A stretch of 64,000 bases of DNA from Flexifilum sp963727545 (lineage in GTDB: Bacteria; Chloroflexota; Anaerolineae; Aggregatilineales; Phototrophicaceae): NCBI GenBank assembly GCA_963727545.1, contig CAVSGS010000012.1, positions 186,001-250,000 of the forward strand, in the 5' to 3' direction. A model generated the notes under the pieces. That model was not told the DNA's origin, ran no database searches, and saw only the letters and a list, made by a program, of their open reading frames with translations. The number at the start of each line of letters is the position of its first letter. The first letter of the stretch is position 1. The position numbers and the translations under genes are program-made. This document shows, in pieces, positions 8,518 to 17,809 of the stretch.

Positions 8518-10368
8518 ATGACGAGCCACTTGAACCACTTGTTGATCGTGGACGATAATGAAGCACATCGAACCGAGCTGAGCGACTATCTGCAAGGGAA
8601 GGGGCTTACGGTCGAGATCGCCATTGATGGACAAGCCGCCGTTGATGCGCTGGATACCGGGCACTTCGATTTAGTGCTGCTGGGTGTCAATCTGCCCAAA
8701 CTAACCGGCTATCAAGTGTTGGAACACATGAAGGCTGACGACGACCTCAGCACGATCCCGGTGATCATGATCTCGTCGACGGCGGATCTCGGCAGTGTGG
8801 CGCGTTGTATTGAACTTGGTGCTGATGATTACATTCAAGAGCCGTTCACCAACGAACTGCTGGATCTGCGCTTGCGAATCATCGAGGAAAAGCACCTGAT
8901 CGAAGATGAGCATCAAGAGCATCTGCGGCGGGTCGAGCGGCTGGCGGATCAAATGGAAAATGTGATCCTGCCGATGGGCGTCGCCTTGTCGACGGAAACC
9001 GATTTCGACCGGCTGGCGCAGCGGATTCTGATGGAATCCAAGCGGATCTGTAATGCTGACGCCGGAACGCTCTACATGCGGATGTCGGACAATATGCTGC
9101 GCTTCGCCATCGTGATCACAGAATCGCTAGGTATCCATCTCGGCGGAACCAGCGGCAAGCCAGTGAATTTCCCGCCGCTGCCGATGTATGACCGCGTGAC
9201 CGGCAAACCGAACTTGAATAACGTCGCCTCTTACGTGGCGATCAACGGCAAATCGATCAATATTCCTGACGTCTACGAGGCGGAAGGCTTCGACTTTTCG
9301 GCGACCAAGGTTTTCGACAAGCAGAACAACTATCGCTCGCAGTCGAGCTTGACCGTGCCGCTGAAAGATAACAAGGGCGAAGTGATCGGGGTGCTGCAAC
9401 TGCTCAACTCGCTGGACGATGAAGGTAACATCGTTCCGTTTGACGAATACAATCGGCTCGTGGTCGAGTCGCTGTCGTCGCAGGCGGCGGTGGTGCTCAA
9501 TAATCACCTGCTGATTCAGCAGCAGCAAAAGATGTACAAAATCGAGAACGACATTCAAATCGCGCGGCGGATTCAATTAAACTTCCTGCCGAACACACTG
9601 CCGGAAGTTCCCGGCTGGGAGATCGGCGGACGGTTCCAACCGGCGCGCGAAGTTGCGGGTGACTTCTACGACTTCTTCAAGATGATGAACAACCGCCGTT
9701 TGGGAATCATCATCGCGGACGTATGCGATAAGGGCGTTGGCGCGGCATTGTTCATGTCGCTAACCCGTAGTTTGCTGCGCGCTTTTGCCCAACAGAGCCA
9801 TAATGTCAACTGGGCGGAAAGCTTGTTTGAAGATCCCGACTCGTCATTCAGCGTCAAAACGGGAAGCGGACGGTTAGCAATTCGGGCGAATGCTTTGAAA
9901 ACCGCTGTGGTTGATACCAACGAGTACATCACTGAACATCACCTTGACTTGAACATGTTTGCGACTATGTTCTTCGGGATGCTCGACCCGGCGACGGGGA
10001 AGCTGCTCTACATTAATGGCGGTCACTGTCCGCCGATGATCATTAGCCCGGATGGTGTGATCAAGGAACGGTTGGAGCCGACCGGTCCGGCGGTGGGTAT
10101 GTTCCCCGGCGCCGAGTTCGAAATCCTTGAGGCGAAGATGGAACCCGGCGACATCTTGTTCTGTTTCACCGATGGGGTAACTGATGCTCGGAACCCGGCG
10201 GGCAAGATGTTCCACGAAGAAGGCATTATATCGCTGATTCATCCACCGCTTGATTCAGCTAATGACCTGCTGGATCGGGTTCACAATGCGTTGAACAATT
10301 ACATCAGCGATGCGGTCCAGTTCGACGACATCACCATGGTGGCGGTGCGCCAGATGCCGCGCGAGTAA
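8518..10368 (+). CDS. PP2C-type phosphatase with degenerate receiver and GAF domains (RsbU-like)
   Basis: 616 residues. Residues 1-120 are a CheY-like receiver: acidic pair D12-D13 is present, but the phospho-acceptor position reads VLLGVNLP (Gly56 instead of Asp) and the conserved Lys before Pro is Glu108 (YIQEPF). Residues ~160-330 are a GAF domain. Residues ~370-616 are the SpoIIE/RsbU PP2C phosphatase with AGDFYDFF, IIADVCDKGVGAALFM, FCFTDGVTDARN and FDDITMVAVR metal-binding motifs. The enzyme probably dephosphorylates the nearby STAS proteins and reactivates them. Loss of both receiver residues means classical phosphorylation cannot be the input; the GAF domain may be the sensor. Confidence 0.88.
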   Translation: MTSHLNHLLIVDDNEAHRTELSDYLQGKGLTVEIAIDGQAAVDALDTGHFDLVLLGVNLPKLTGYQVLEHMKADDDLSTIPVIMISSTADLGSVARCIELGADDYIQEPFTNELLDLRLRIIEEKHLIEDEHQEHLRRVERLADQMENVILPMGVALSTETDFDRLAQRILMESKRICNADAGTLYMRMSDNMLRFAIVITESLGIHLGGTSGKPVNFPPLPMYDRVTGKPNLNNVASYVAINGKSINIPDVYEAEGFDFSATKVFDKQNNYRSQSSLTVPLKDNKGEVIGVLQLLNSLDDEGNIVPFDEYNRLVVESLSSQAAVVLNNHLLIQQQQKMYKIENDIQIARRIQLNFLPNTLPEVPGWEIGGRFQPAREVAGDFYDFFKMMNNRRLGIIIADVCDKGVGAALFMSLTRSLLRAFAQQSHNVNWAESLFEDPDSSFSVKTGSGRLAIRANALKTAVVDTNEYITEHHLDLNMFATMFFGMLDPATGKLLYINGGHCPPMIISPDGVIKERLEPTGPAVGMFPGAEFEILEAKMEPGDILFCFTDGVTDARNPAGKMFHEEGIISLIHPPLDSANDLLDRVHNALNNYISDAVQFDDITMVAVRQMPRE

Positions 10369-10387
10369 GCCCTCGCTTCAAAAATGA

Positions 10388-10413
10388 GGGGCGGACAATT
10401 AATTGTCCGCCCC
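10388..10413. terminator. Perfect 26-bp palindrome between convergent genes, likely terminator
   Basis: GGGGCGGACAATT (10388-10400) is followed directly by its exact reverse complement (10401-10413). It lies between the end of the phosphatase gene and the end of the minus-strand polysaccharide block, so it can stop transcription from both sides. T-tracts are lacking, so efficiency is uncertain. Confidence 0.5.
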
Positions 10414-10476
10414 GTCGATTTCCACAGCAGTAGTGACTCTCAGCGCCCCTCGACTGATAAACTGACATTCTCAGGA

Positions 10477-10840
10477 TCACAAACCAGAGGAACGGGCTTT
10501 TTCTTCCGTCCAGACATCCTCGTCTGGTTCGAGTCCGGCGCGGGCAGGGCGTTCGAACAGGGCGTAGATCAGCAGGGCGAGGAACGCGACGATCACGCAG
10601 CCGATGCCCAACGGAAACGCCAGCGCAAAGCCGCCGCGCAGCAGCAACGCCGTGATCACGGTCGGCAGCGTCATGCAGAAGCCGACTACGCCGAGGAAAT
10701 GGAAGATTCTCGCCGGTGTACCGCCATGAACTGCAGTCCTCGGCGACCGACCGACGGGCAACAAACAGCGCGAAGACCACGCCGAAGATCAAGCCGACGA
10801 GCAGGGCGATTGCTCCGTTGGACAGTCCGGTGAGTGTCAT
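10477..10840 (-). CDS. Small membrane protein with apparent +1 frameshift
   Basis: The start ATG at 10840 gives MTLTGLSNGAIALLVGLIFG and then a hydrophobic stretch ending FALFVARRSVAED. The frame then shifts by one base to a second frame that encodes RIFHFLGVVGFCMTLPTVIT, two further membrane segments and a C-terminus ending EEKARSSGL. Together they make about 120 residues with three membrane helices. The join lies near 10700-10760 but cannot be fixed exactly. The gene starts 2 bases after the DUF5989 stop, in the carbamoyltransferase cassette. Family not recognised. The one-base excess matches four other cases in this window. Confidence 0.55.
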
Positions 10841-10842
10841 GG

Positions 10843-11013
10843 CTAGAACATCGGATAGATGAAGGGCGCGGTCGCGGGATTGCTGCCCAGAATGATCAGC
10901 ACGATGAACAGCGCCAAGACGATGATCATCGGGATCAGCCAGTAGAGTTTGCGCCGCCACAGGAACATCAGCAGTTCGCCTAAAATGCCCATGCGGGCGA
11001 TGATGTCACGCAT
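10843..11013 (-). CDS. DUF5989-type small membrane protein
   Basis: A 56-residue protein (MRDIIARMGILGELLMFLWR... ending FIYPMF) with one strong membrane helix (LYWLIPMIIVLALFIVLIIL). The pattern of an amphipathic N-terminus, LWRRKLYWLIPM and a single helix matches short DUF5989 proteins found beside NodU/CmcH carbamoyltransferases and SxtJ. The start lies 12 bases after the carbamoyltransferase stop, behind GAGGAG. Role unknown; probably a membrane partner of the carbamoylation enzyme. Confidence 0.75.
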   Translation of the reverse strand: MRDIIARMGILGELLMFLWRRKLYWLIPMIIVLALFIVLIILGSNPATAPFIYPMF

Positions 11014-11025
11014 GATAACTCCTCT

Positions 11026-12819
11026 TTATTTCTGGACGACGAACGAACCGAGCACGAGCAGATCGATATCGCTGTTCTGGAACGTGTTCCAAGCGTCGCG
11101 CGGCGAGGTGACAATCGGTTCGCCGCGCAGATTGAAGGACGTGTTGAGCAGCACCGGCACGCCGGTAAGATCGGCGAAGCGCTCGATGACGCCGTAATAA
11201 CGTGGGTTGGTCTCGCGCTCGATGGTTTGCAGGCGTCCGGTCCCTTGATGGCAGACCGCTTGAATTTGATCCTGCTTCTCCGGTTTGATCGGACTGACCA
11301 TTAGCATATAGCGCGGCGCTTCGTGCTGCTCGACACCGGGATAGTCGAAATACTCCGCCGCCCGGTCGCGCAGAATCACCGGGGCGAAGGGGCGGAACGG
11401 CTCGCGGAACTTGATCTTGGTGTTGACGACCTCTTTCATCGCCTCACTGCGCGGGTCGGCGATGATACTGCGGTTGCCGAGCGCGCGCGGACCCCACTCG
11501 AAGCGCCCCTGAAAGAAGCCGATCACTTTTTCCTGCGTCAGCTTCTGCGCCAGCAGGTCGAGCATCGCGTCGTCGTTGTCGGCGTACTCGGCGTACTTGA
11601 CGCCCTTGTCGTCGAGGAAGGATTTGTAGTCGGCTTCGGCGTATTCCTGCCCCCAATAGGCGTTGGGCATGACCCAGTTGCGCGGCTGGTTGAGCACGAG
11701 GTGATACGCCCACATAGCCGCGCCGAGCGCGCCGCCGTCATCTCCAGCGGCGGGCTGGATGTAGATTTCGTCAAACGGCGTTTCGGCGAGGATGCGATAG
11801 TTCGCCTTGGTGTTAAGGGCGACACCGCCCGCCATCACCAATTTGGACATACCGGTCTGGGCGTGCAGGTAATTCGCCATCTTGATCAGGGCGTCCTCGG
11901 TGACGCTCTGAATGCTGGCGGCGATGTCGGCGAAGCGCTGATTTTCCGCCATCGCTGCGCTTTCGGCAGCCCGTTCCGGATTGGTGTTCATGGTGAAGAA
12001 ATCGGACTCGGCGGGACGCGCCGCGCCGAACAGATCGACGAAGCGATTGTTATAGGTGCTGTGAGTCGAGTGGTGATAGCTGAAGTAATCCATGTCCAGC
12101 CGGAAGCTGGCGTCAGCGCTGCTCTGCTGGAACAGTTGGTAGATTTTATCGACGTAGCGCGGCTCGCCATAGGGAGCCATCCCCATGACCTTGTACTCGC
12201 CGTTGTTGACGTGGAAGCCGAGGTAAGCAGTGAATGCCGAATAGAGCAGCCCCAACGAGTGGGGAAAGCGTTCTTCGTGGAACAGTTCGATGCTGTTGCG
12301 CGCGCCTGAATTGGCATCACTTGCCCAAACGCTGGTCGCCTTGCCGAGCGTGGTTGTCGTCCACTCGCCGACGCCGTCGACGGTCATCACGGCGGCTTCG
12401 GTGAACGGACTGGCGAAAAAGGCGCTGGCGGCGTGGCTCATGTGATGATCGCAGAACAGAACGCGATCATACTTGATCTTGATCTCCTGCTGGATGATGC
12501 TCTTGATCCAGAGCTTGTCCTTGAGCCAGTTGATCATGGCGTCGCGCCAGACGTCGGACGACTGCGGGAAGGTGCTCAGCGTCGTCAGGAGAATGCGCTC
12601 GAACTTGACCAGCGGTTTCTCGTAGAAGACTACGTAATCGAGATCAGCACCGGTGATGCCCGCTTGTTTCAAGCAAAAAGCGATCGCCTTGTGCGGGAAG
12701 CCGTTATCGTGCTTCTTGCGCGAAAAACGTTCTTCCATCGCGGCGGCGACGAGTTTTCCATCTTCGATCAGTGCGGCGGCGGCGTCGTGGTAGAAACAGG
12801 AGATGCCGAGAATGTACAT
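11026..12819 (-). CDS. Carbamoyltransferase, NodU/CmcH (TobZ-like) family
   Basis: 597 residues, typical length. The N-terminal Kae1-like domain begins MYILGISCFYHDAAAALIED and has the metal-binding HHMSHAASAF motif and the MTVDGVGEW nucleotide-binding loop. The C-terminal YrdC-like domain includes QGRFEWGPRALGNRSIIADP, characteristic of the family. These enzymes make carbamoyl-adenylate from carbamoyl phosphate and ATP and transfer the carbamoyl group to a hydroxyl, often of a sugar. Set among polysaccharide genes and followed by DUF5989, it probably decorates a surface glycan. The start is 3 bases from the stop of the SxtJ-like gene. Confidence 0.92.
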   Translation of the reverse strand: MYILGISCFYHDAAAALIEDGKLVAAAMEERFSRKKHDNGFPHKAIAFCLKQAGITGADLDYVVFYEKPLVKFERILLTTLSTFPQSSDVWRDAMINWLKDKLWIKSIIQQEIKIKYDRVLFCDHHMSHAASAFFASPFTEAAVMTVDGVGEWTTTTLGKATSVWASDANSGARNSIELFHEERFPHSLGLLYSAFTAYLGFHVNNGEYKVMGMAPYGEPRYVDKIYQLFQQSSADASFRLDMDYFSYHHSTHSTYNNRFVDLFGAARPAESDFFTMNTNPERAAESAAMAENQRFADIAASIQSVTEDALIKMANYLHAQTGMSKLVMAGGVALNTKANYRILAETPFDEIYIQPAAGDDGGALGAAMWAYHLVLNQPRNWVMPNAYWGQEYAEADYKSFLDDKGVKYAEYADNDDAMLDLLAQKLTQEKVIGFFQGRFEWGPRALGNRSIIADPRSEAMKEVVNTKIKFREPFRPFAPVILRDRAAEYFDYPGVEQHEAPRYMLMVSPIKPEKQDQIQAVCHQGTGRLQTIERETNPRYYGVIERFADLTGVPVLLNTSFNLRGEPIVTSPRDAWNTFQNSDIDLLVLGSFVVQK

Positions 12820-12822
12820 ACT

Positions 12823-13056
12823 TTATCCCTGCCTGCGGGCTTCTTCGAGTTCGGTTGGAACCGGCGGGCGCTCCTGCCACTGGGGTGATTCATCGTGCTT
12901 GAGGCGGAGCGAATCGCCGAACAGCCGCGCGCCAATGCCGAAAGGCACGAGGATCGTGAAGTAGAACAGCGTGACGATCACCCGCCCTTGCACGTCGCCG
13001 ACGATGCTGGTGATGATTTTGAAGCGATCCCAAGCGAGATCAATGATTTCCTTCAA
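12823..13056 (-). CDS. SxtJ-like small membrane protein
   Basis: 77 residues with one or two membrane segments (VIVTLFYFTILVPFGIGARL) followed by a charged tail, WQERPPVPTELEEARRQG. This pattern matches SxtJ-family proteins, which accompany carbamoyltransferases and DUF5989 proteins. No enzymatic motif. Immediately upstream of, and almost touching, the carbamoyltransferase gene, so co-transcribed. Confidence 0.75.
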   Translation of the reverse strand: MKEIIDLAWDRFKIITSIVGDVQGRVIVTLFYFTILVPFGIGARLFGDSLRLKHDESPQWQERPPVPTELEEARRQG

Positions 13057-13143
13057 GGCACACTCCCTTCACGGAAATTGTACGGGATAACCCGGCGATT
13101 CTCCATACGGAACCGGCGGGGGCGGTGCGGACAAGGTTGAAGT

Positions 13144-15354
13144 CTACTGCGCTGCCAAATCACTCCGCGTGAAGCGGATGGTATCGACGGCAACGGCAAG
13201 CTGGCGGGTGTCGGCGCTGGGTTCCACGTCTGCCGGAGCGATCGCTGCGTCATAATCGAGCGTCAATTGGATGTGTTTTCCAGCGCCGATCGCGCTGGCG
13301 GGAACCGCGAACGTGAAATCGTGGAGTGAGTCTACCGGAACTGCAAGCAACTCTGCCACAACCGTATCATTGATCAGGACGTTGAGGTGGCGGGTTTCCT
13401 GAAATGCCTGTGCTGAAAGCGTGACCGTATAGTCCGCCGGGGGCAAATCGACGTAGACGCGCGTTGGCGGCGTCTCTTGGGGCAGCGCACCCGCCCAGCG
13501 CAGCGTCACACCGGCGATATCCTCGGCATAATACCAACCCCAACCCAGATAGGCTTCGTCACCGGGTGAGCCGACGTCAATAGTGTAGACGCCGGGCGAG
13601 GTCTCCGGCGGCGTGCGCGGCGGACAGCCGTCGGGATGCCACGCCGTCCGGTAAAAGACAGCGTCACCTTCGACGGCGACCGGGCAGAGCAAATCGCCGA
13701 GTGAGTTCAGATAGCCGAGCACCTCGTTATCGGTGGTGGTGTCGCGCCCGATCAAATCTTGATGAACGACGACGTAGCCGATCTGCCAATCGTAGATGCG
13801 CTGGCGGAACTGCTGCGCGACCGTTTCCGGTTCGAGGAAGCGTCGCTGACCGAGCCAGCTTAGCATCGGGTCATCGGTACGCATGTACCAGAAATCTTCC
13901 AGCGGCGTCCGCGAGATGAAACCGTTGACCATCCGCTTCTGATGGACGACGCCGTAATATTGAAGCTGCACCGCCCGCTGATCGCCGAGGATGATCTCGC
14001 CGGTGGCGGCAGCCGTCGGCACTTCGAGGACAACCTCATTGTCGTAGGGAGCACCGGTCTCGGCACCGATGGTGTGATAGTAAGCGTAATCGACCGGCGC
14101 GGGGTCGAGCGGTCCGCCGCCGAACAGCCGGACGTCGAGCGTCAGCAGCAAGAGCGCTGCGCCGATCACGATCAGGCGCGCGCTGCCCAGCCGTCGGAAG
14201 ATCGGCGTCCACGTCTTGGCGGCGAAGATCAGCGCGGCGATGATGAAGATCGGTGCGAGTCGCCAAGGCATCCGAAACATGCCGTTAGTCAGCTCGTGGA
14301 GCAGGCGATAGGGCAGGGGAATGTCATTACCGGCGATGGTGAGCGTCGGTCCGAGCGCGAAGATCAGCGGCGGCAGCATCAGCCAGAACCAGAGCCAGCG
14401 CTCGCGGAGGCGATCCCGGCGCAGCAGTGCGACGATCAGCGCAGCGATGACGACCACTGTGATCAAGGCACCGAGCGAAGGCGTGGACCAGTCCCACCAC
14501 GTGGGACTCATGGTCAAGAAGCCAGACGGGATCGGAATGCCGGGGCGATCCTCGACTGTGCCGGGCACGAGGGTGCCTTGGAAGCGGAAGATGTAAGGCA
14601 GAGGACCGGCGAACCAGAGCAGTGGCAGCGTCACCGCGACTACGACGATCCCCGCTGCGATCAAACGCAGGCGGGCGCGCGACTGCCAGAGCGTGACCAG
14701 TCCGTACGGGACGAGCAGAAACGCCGCGAAGATCGGGAACTGGAGGTCGGTCAGCGTCAGACCCCAGAGCGCGATGCCTTGCACGACCGCCCAAATCAGC
14801 GCGCGCCGCAGCCGTCCGCGGTCGACCGCGCGGACGATCTGCTGCCAGAGCAAAAGCTGAACCGGCAGCCAAAACCAGTCCATCAAGTTGAGGTGGGTGT
14901 TGTAGTAGAAGTAGCGCAGGATCGGCGCGCTTTGCAGCATCGCACCGGCGAGTAAGGCTAGCCCCGGCGCGACGCGAGCGCGTCGCAGCAGCACAAAGAG
15001 CAGGTAGCCGTTGAGCGTGCAGGCGACGATGATAATCACGTTGACGGCGGTCAGCGTCCCGGCGAGCGGCTCGATCAGCGCCCAGAGCGGATACCAGAAC
15101 AACGTCAGCGCGTGGTAGCCGTAATTCGCCATGAAGGGGAACATGACGAAATCGCTCTGGTAGAGATTCAATCCGGGCGTGGTCAGCGCGTGGCGTGTCC
15201 ACCAGAAATTCCAGTTGTAGTCGAAGTAGTCGAACCCGGCGACTTTGACGCCGTTGTTGAAAATCAACGGATAGAGCAGAATGAAGGTCAGCCCGGCGAA
15301 AAAGAGCAGCGCGACCAAGTGAAGTTGTCGTGAGCGAGATATATTGACGCGCAA
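13144..15354 (-). CDS. Polytopic membrane protein, GT-C glycosyltransferase-like, with C-terminal beta-sandwich
   Basis: 736 residues. The first ~440 hold about ten membrane helices. An early extracytoplasmic loop has FDYFDYNWNFWWTRHAL, where GT-C enzymes carry acidic residues in the first loop; a later loop has YYNTHLNLMDWFWLP. The rest is extracytoplasmic and ends in a beta-rich carbohydrate-binding-like domain with ADYTVTLSAQAFQETRHLNV. I infer a lipid-linked sugar transferase or related surface-glycan protein; the exact family is not recognised. It is the first gene of the minus-strand set leading to SxtJ and the carbamoyltransferase, 87 bases away. Confidence 0.65.
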   Translation of the reverse strand: MRVNISRSRQLHLVALLFFAGLTFILLYPLIFNNGVKVAGFDYFDYNWNFWWTRHALTTPGLNLYQSDFVMFPFMANYGYHALTLFWYPLWALIEPLAGTLTAVNVIIIVACTLNGYLLFVLLRRARVAPGLALLAGAMLQSAPILRYFYYNTHLNLMDWFWLPVQLLLWQQIVRAVDRGRLRRALIWAVVQGIALWGLTLTDLQFPIFAAFLLVPYGLVTLWQSRARLRLIAAGIVVVAVTLPLLWFAGPLPYIFRFQGTLVPGTVEDRPGIPIPSGFLTMSPTWWDWSTPSLGALITVVVIAALIVALLRRDRLRERWLWFWLMLPPLIFALGPTLTIAGNDIPLPYRLLHELTNGMFRMPWRLAPIFIIAALIFAAKTWTPIFRRLGSARLIVIGAALLLLTLDVRLFGGGPLDPAPVDYAYYHTIGAETGAPYDNEVVLEVPTAAATGEIILGDQRAVQLQYYGVVHQKRMVNGFISRTPLEDFWYMRTDDPMLSWLGQRRFLEPETVAQQFRQRIYDWQIGYVVVHQDLIGRDTTTDNEVLGYLNSLGDLLCPVAVEGDAVFYRTAWHPDGCPPRTPPETSPGVYTIDVGSPGDEAYLGWGWYYAEDIAGVTLRWAGALPQETPPTRVYVDLPPADYTVTLSAQAFQETRHLNVLINDTVVAELLAVPVDSLHDFTFAVPASAIGAGKHIQLTLDYDAAIAPADVEPSADTRQLAVAVDTIRFTRSDLAAQ

Positions 15355-15517
15355 AGGATACCCCCACTGAATACCGGAGTTGGTATACCACAGCTTGCCC
15401 GTTCCGAGAAGTCTGAGCCAACCGACGTTTGATCGACGCTGTCGCGTTTACTATGGTGAAATCGCGAGAATTCCCCTAAACTTTATGCCATTCGTATGAT
15501 TTTGGAGAAAGAAGCTT

Positions 15518-15982
15518 ATGCTGCGTGAACGTCTACTTCGTTTGTCCGCGCTCGTGCCGGTGATCGGTGGGCTGCTGGTTTTGATCGCTACGGTGCTGCC
15601 GACGAGCACGGCATTTGCCTGCTTGCCATGCCAATGCCCGGACCTAACGAGCGTGAACTGTTTTGGTCCCTATGCGCTTTACACCCCGACCACCAAGGAT
15701 GGGGATTGCAGTATCGACATCTGGATCATCGAGGATGGGCAGGGCAAGCGTGCGCTCGAACTCGACGGTGCTGATCTCGCCGAACTGCCGGCTGCCGAGG
15801 ACATCGACGGTTATATCCTCGCCGACGACGCCTACAACGGCTACATCTCGCTGTACAAGCTGCAAAGTGGTGAGTACCAGATCAACGTGGGACCCGATGG
15901 CGAAGGCAAAGTCTACGTGATCGACTTCAAGGGCTGCCCCGCCGAGGACGTTCACGAAAGCACGTTCGTCGTCGGACAGTAA
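15518..15982 (+). CDS. Small secreted Cys-rich protein, unknown function
   Basis: 154 residues. A signal peptide (MLRERLLRLSALVPVIGGLL... TAFA) precedes a cysteine cluster, ACLPCQCPDLTSVNC, with two more Cys in GDC and KGCP. The mature protein is acidic and probably beta-rich; paired cysteines suggest disulfides outside the membrane. No family recognised. It stands alone on the plus strand between two minus-strand polysaccharide blocks, with GGAGAAAG upstream as ribosome site. Confidence 0.7.
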   Translation: MLRERLLRLSALVPVIGGLLVLIATVLPTSTAFACLPCQCPDLTSVNCFGPYALYTPTTKDGDCSIDIWIIEDGQGKRALELDGADLAELPAAEDIDGYILADDAYNGYISLYKLQSGEYQINVGPDGEGKVYVIDFKGCPAEDVHESTFVVGQ

Positions 15983-16040
15983 CTCCTCACCATGCGATCA
16001 TCGGGGCGCACGCCATGCGCCCCGACCCGCTGCGCTTCTT

Positions 16041-16995
16041 CTAGATTTTCGTCTTCGCCCATTCAATTGTGCGCGCCATCCCGCTTTCCAGATCGACTTG
16101 TGGCTGCCAGCCGAGCAGCGTCCGCGCCCGGTTGATGTCGGCGGCTGACTGGCGCAGATCGCCGGGCTGCGCCGGATGGTATTCGACTGGATAGGTCGCG
16201 CGGGTTTGCCCGAAGGCGCGCAGCACGATGTCGCAGAGTTGATTGACGCTGGTCGGTTTTCCCGTGCCAAGATTGATCACTTGCCCGTAGCACTGCGGGG
16301 TTGTCGATGGCGTCGACCCACGCGCGCGCGGCGTCGTCGATGTGCAGAAAGTCGCGCGACTGTTCGCCATCGGCGTGGATCTTGATCGGCTCGCCGCGCA
16401 GGACGTTGCCGGTGAAGATGGCAAACACGCCTTGATAAGCGTTCGTTAGGCTCTGGCGCTCGCCGTAGATGTTGAACATCCGCAGCGAAGTGACGTTGAA
16501 GCTGAAGTCGAGGTCACGGCGCTGCGCGGTCAGGTGAACGTAGCGCTCGGCGGCGTACTTGGTCACGCCGTAGTAAGAGACCGGATCGGGCGCGGTCGTT
16601 TCCGGCGTTGGCACGACGTCGGTATTGCCGTAAATCGTCATCGAACTGGCGAACAGCAGCCTCGGCACCCGGTGGGCGATGCACTGCTGGAGCACGTTGA
16701 TTGTTCCCAGCGTGTTAACGTTGAGATCGTTTGCCGGGTCGTTGAATGACAGTCGGATCGAGGCTTGTCCGGCGATATGCAGGACGGCATCGACGCCCGC
16801 CGCGAAAATCGGTGCGAGGTCGGCAGGCTGGCGCACGTCACCGGCGATGAACTCCGCCGCCGGATTGACCTGCTCGCGCTTGCCGGTGCTCTCGTTGTCG
16901 ATCACGACGACGCGGAAACCGCGCTCGACCAACCGGTCGACAATGTGGCTGCCGATAAAACCGGCGCCACCGGTCACAAGGATGCGTCGAGTCAC
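16041..16995 (-). CDS. NAD-dependent epimerase/dehydratase (UDP-glucose 4-epimerase-like), +1 frameshift near the 3' end
   Basis: Starts at GTG 16995 (VTRRILVTGGAGFIGSHIVD), a short-chain dehydrogenase of the extended type. Visible: the TGGAGFIG nucleotide loop, SSMTIYGNTD, the catalytic YYGVTKYAAE (YxxxK) and LRMFNIYGERQ. At about 16290 the frame breaks; removing one base joins AIDNPAV to YGQVINLGTGKPTSVNQL and runs to the stop at 16041, giving about 317 residues, standard length. The GTG overlaps the GT2 stop as GTGA, so translation is coupled. Probably makes a nucleotide sugar for the local polysaccharide. Confidence 0.85.
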
Positions 16996-17789
16996 TTGGC
17001 TTTCTCCACTGGAGTAGGGGCTTCGTCGCCCACCCACGGCACGAACACGCCGTCGTCGGTGCGGCGGGTATCGCGCTTGACCAGCAGCCACTCGAACCAG
17101 ACCGTCAGCAGGGTGTACAGGTAGCGGCTGCCTTGCTCCTTGAGCTTGAGCGCCGATTCGCCAACCGTGCGGTTGCGCCACGAGATCGGGATGACTTTGT
17201 AGGAGTAGCCGCGTACCATCGCCTTGAGCGGAATCTCGATGGTCAGGTTGAAGTGGGGCGAAACGAACGGGCGACAGCCTTCGATCACGTTGGCGCGATA
17301 GCCCTTGAAGGCGTTGGTGGTGTCGTTGTAGCGCGTGTTGAACATCAAGCGGATGATAAAGTTGGCGAAACGATTGATGACGAGCTTGAACTTCGGATAG
17401 TCATAGACATGCGAGCCGCGCAGGAAGCGTGAGCCGAAGGCACAGTCGGCTTCGTCGCGCAGGATGTGGAAGTAGCGCACCACATCCGCCGGCGAGTCGG
17501 ACGAATCCGCCATGGTGATGATCACGGCTTCGCCGGTGAAGTTGTCCAGCCCACAGGCGACGGCGCGACCGTAGCCATTGCGCGCCGGGTTGCGGATCAC
17601 GCGGATGCGCGGGTCGCTTTCGCCAAGTTCGGCGACGATCTCGTAGGTTCGGTCGCTGCTGCCGTCATCGACGACGAGGATCTCGAAGTCGCGCACGTCG
17701 GTGGCGGCGAACTGCTCGCATAAGGCGGCGATCGTTGCGCCAACGTTGCCTTCTTCGTTGCGCGCCGGGATGACGACCGAGAGTTTCAT
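16992..17789 (-). CDS. Family 2 glycosyltransferase (dolichyl-phosphate mannose synthase-like)
   Basis: 265 residues from ATG 17789 (MKLSVVIPARNEEGNVGATI). GT-A fold motifs: FEILVVDDGSSDRTYEIV for nucleotide-sugar binding, IITMADSSDSPADVV at the metal-binding position (normally a DxD-like Asp pair; here ADSSD), and FGSRFLRGSHVYDYPKFKLV as in DPM1/GtrB-like enzymes. A short C-terminal region (LYTLLTVWFEWLLVKRD) may associate with the membrane. Likely moves a sugar to polyprenyl phosphate or a lipid carrier. The stop overlaps the start of the epimerase gene at 16995. Confidence 0.88.
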   Translation of the reverse strand: MKLSVVIPARNEEGNVGATIAALCEQFAATDVRDFEILVVDDGSSDRTYEIVAELGESDPRIRVIRNPARNGYGRAVACGLDNFTGEAVIITMADSSDSPADVVRYFHILRDEADCAFGSRFLRGSHVYDYPKFKLVINRFANFIIRLMFNTRYNDTTNAFKGYRANVIEGCRPFVSPHFNLTIEIPLKAMVRGYSYKVIPISWRNRTVGESALKLKEQGSRYLYTLLTVWFEWLLVKRDTRRTDDGVFVPWVGDEAPTPVEKAK

Positions 17790-17809
17790 GACTGTCCGTA
17801 TCTCAGCGA

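Noticed and set aside
14327..15421. Long open frame (364 codons) on the minus strand inside the 13144-15354 gene
   Set aside because: It is Arg/Asp-rich with no hydrophobic pattern, while the alternative frame gives clear membrane helices. A shadow frame of a GC-rich gene.
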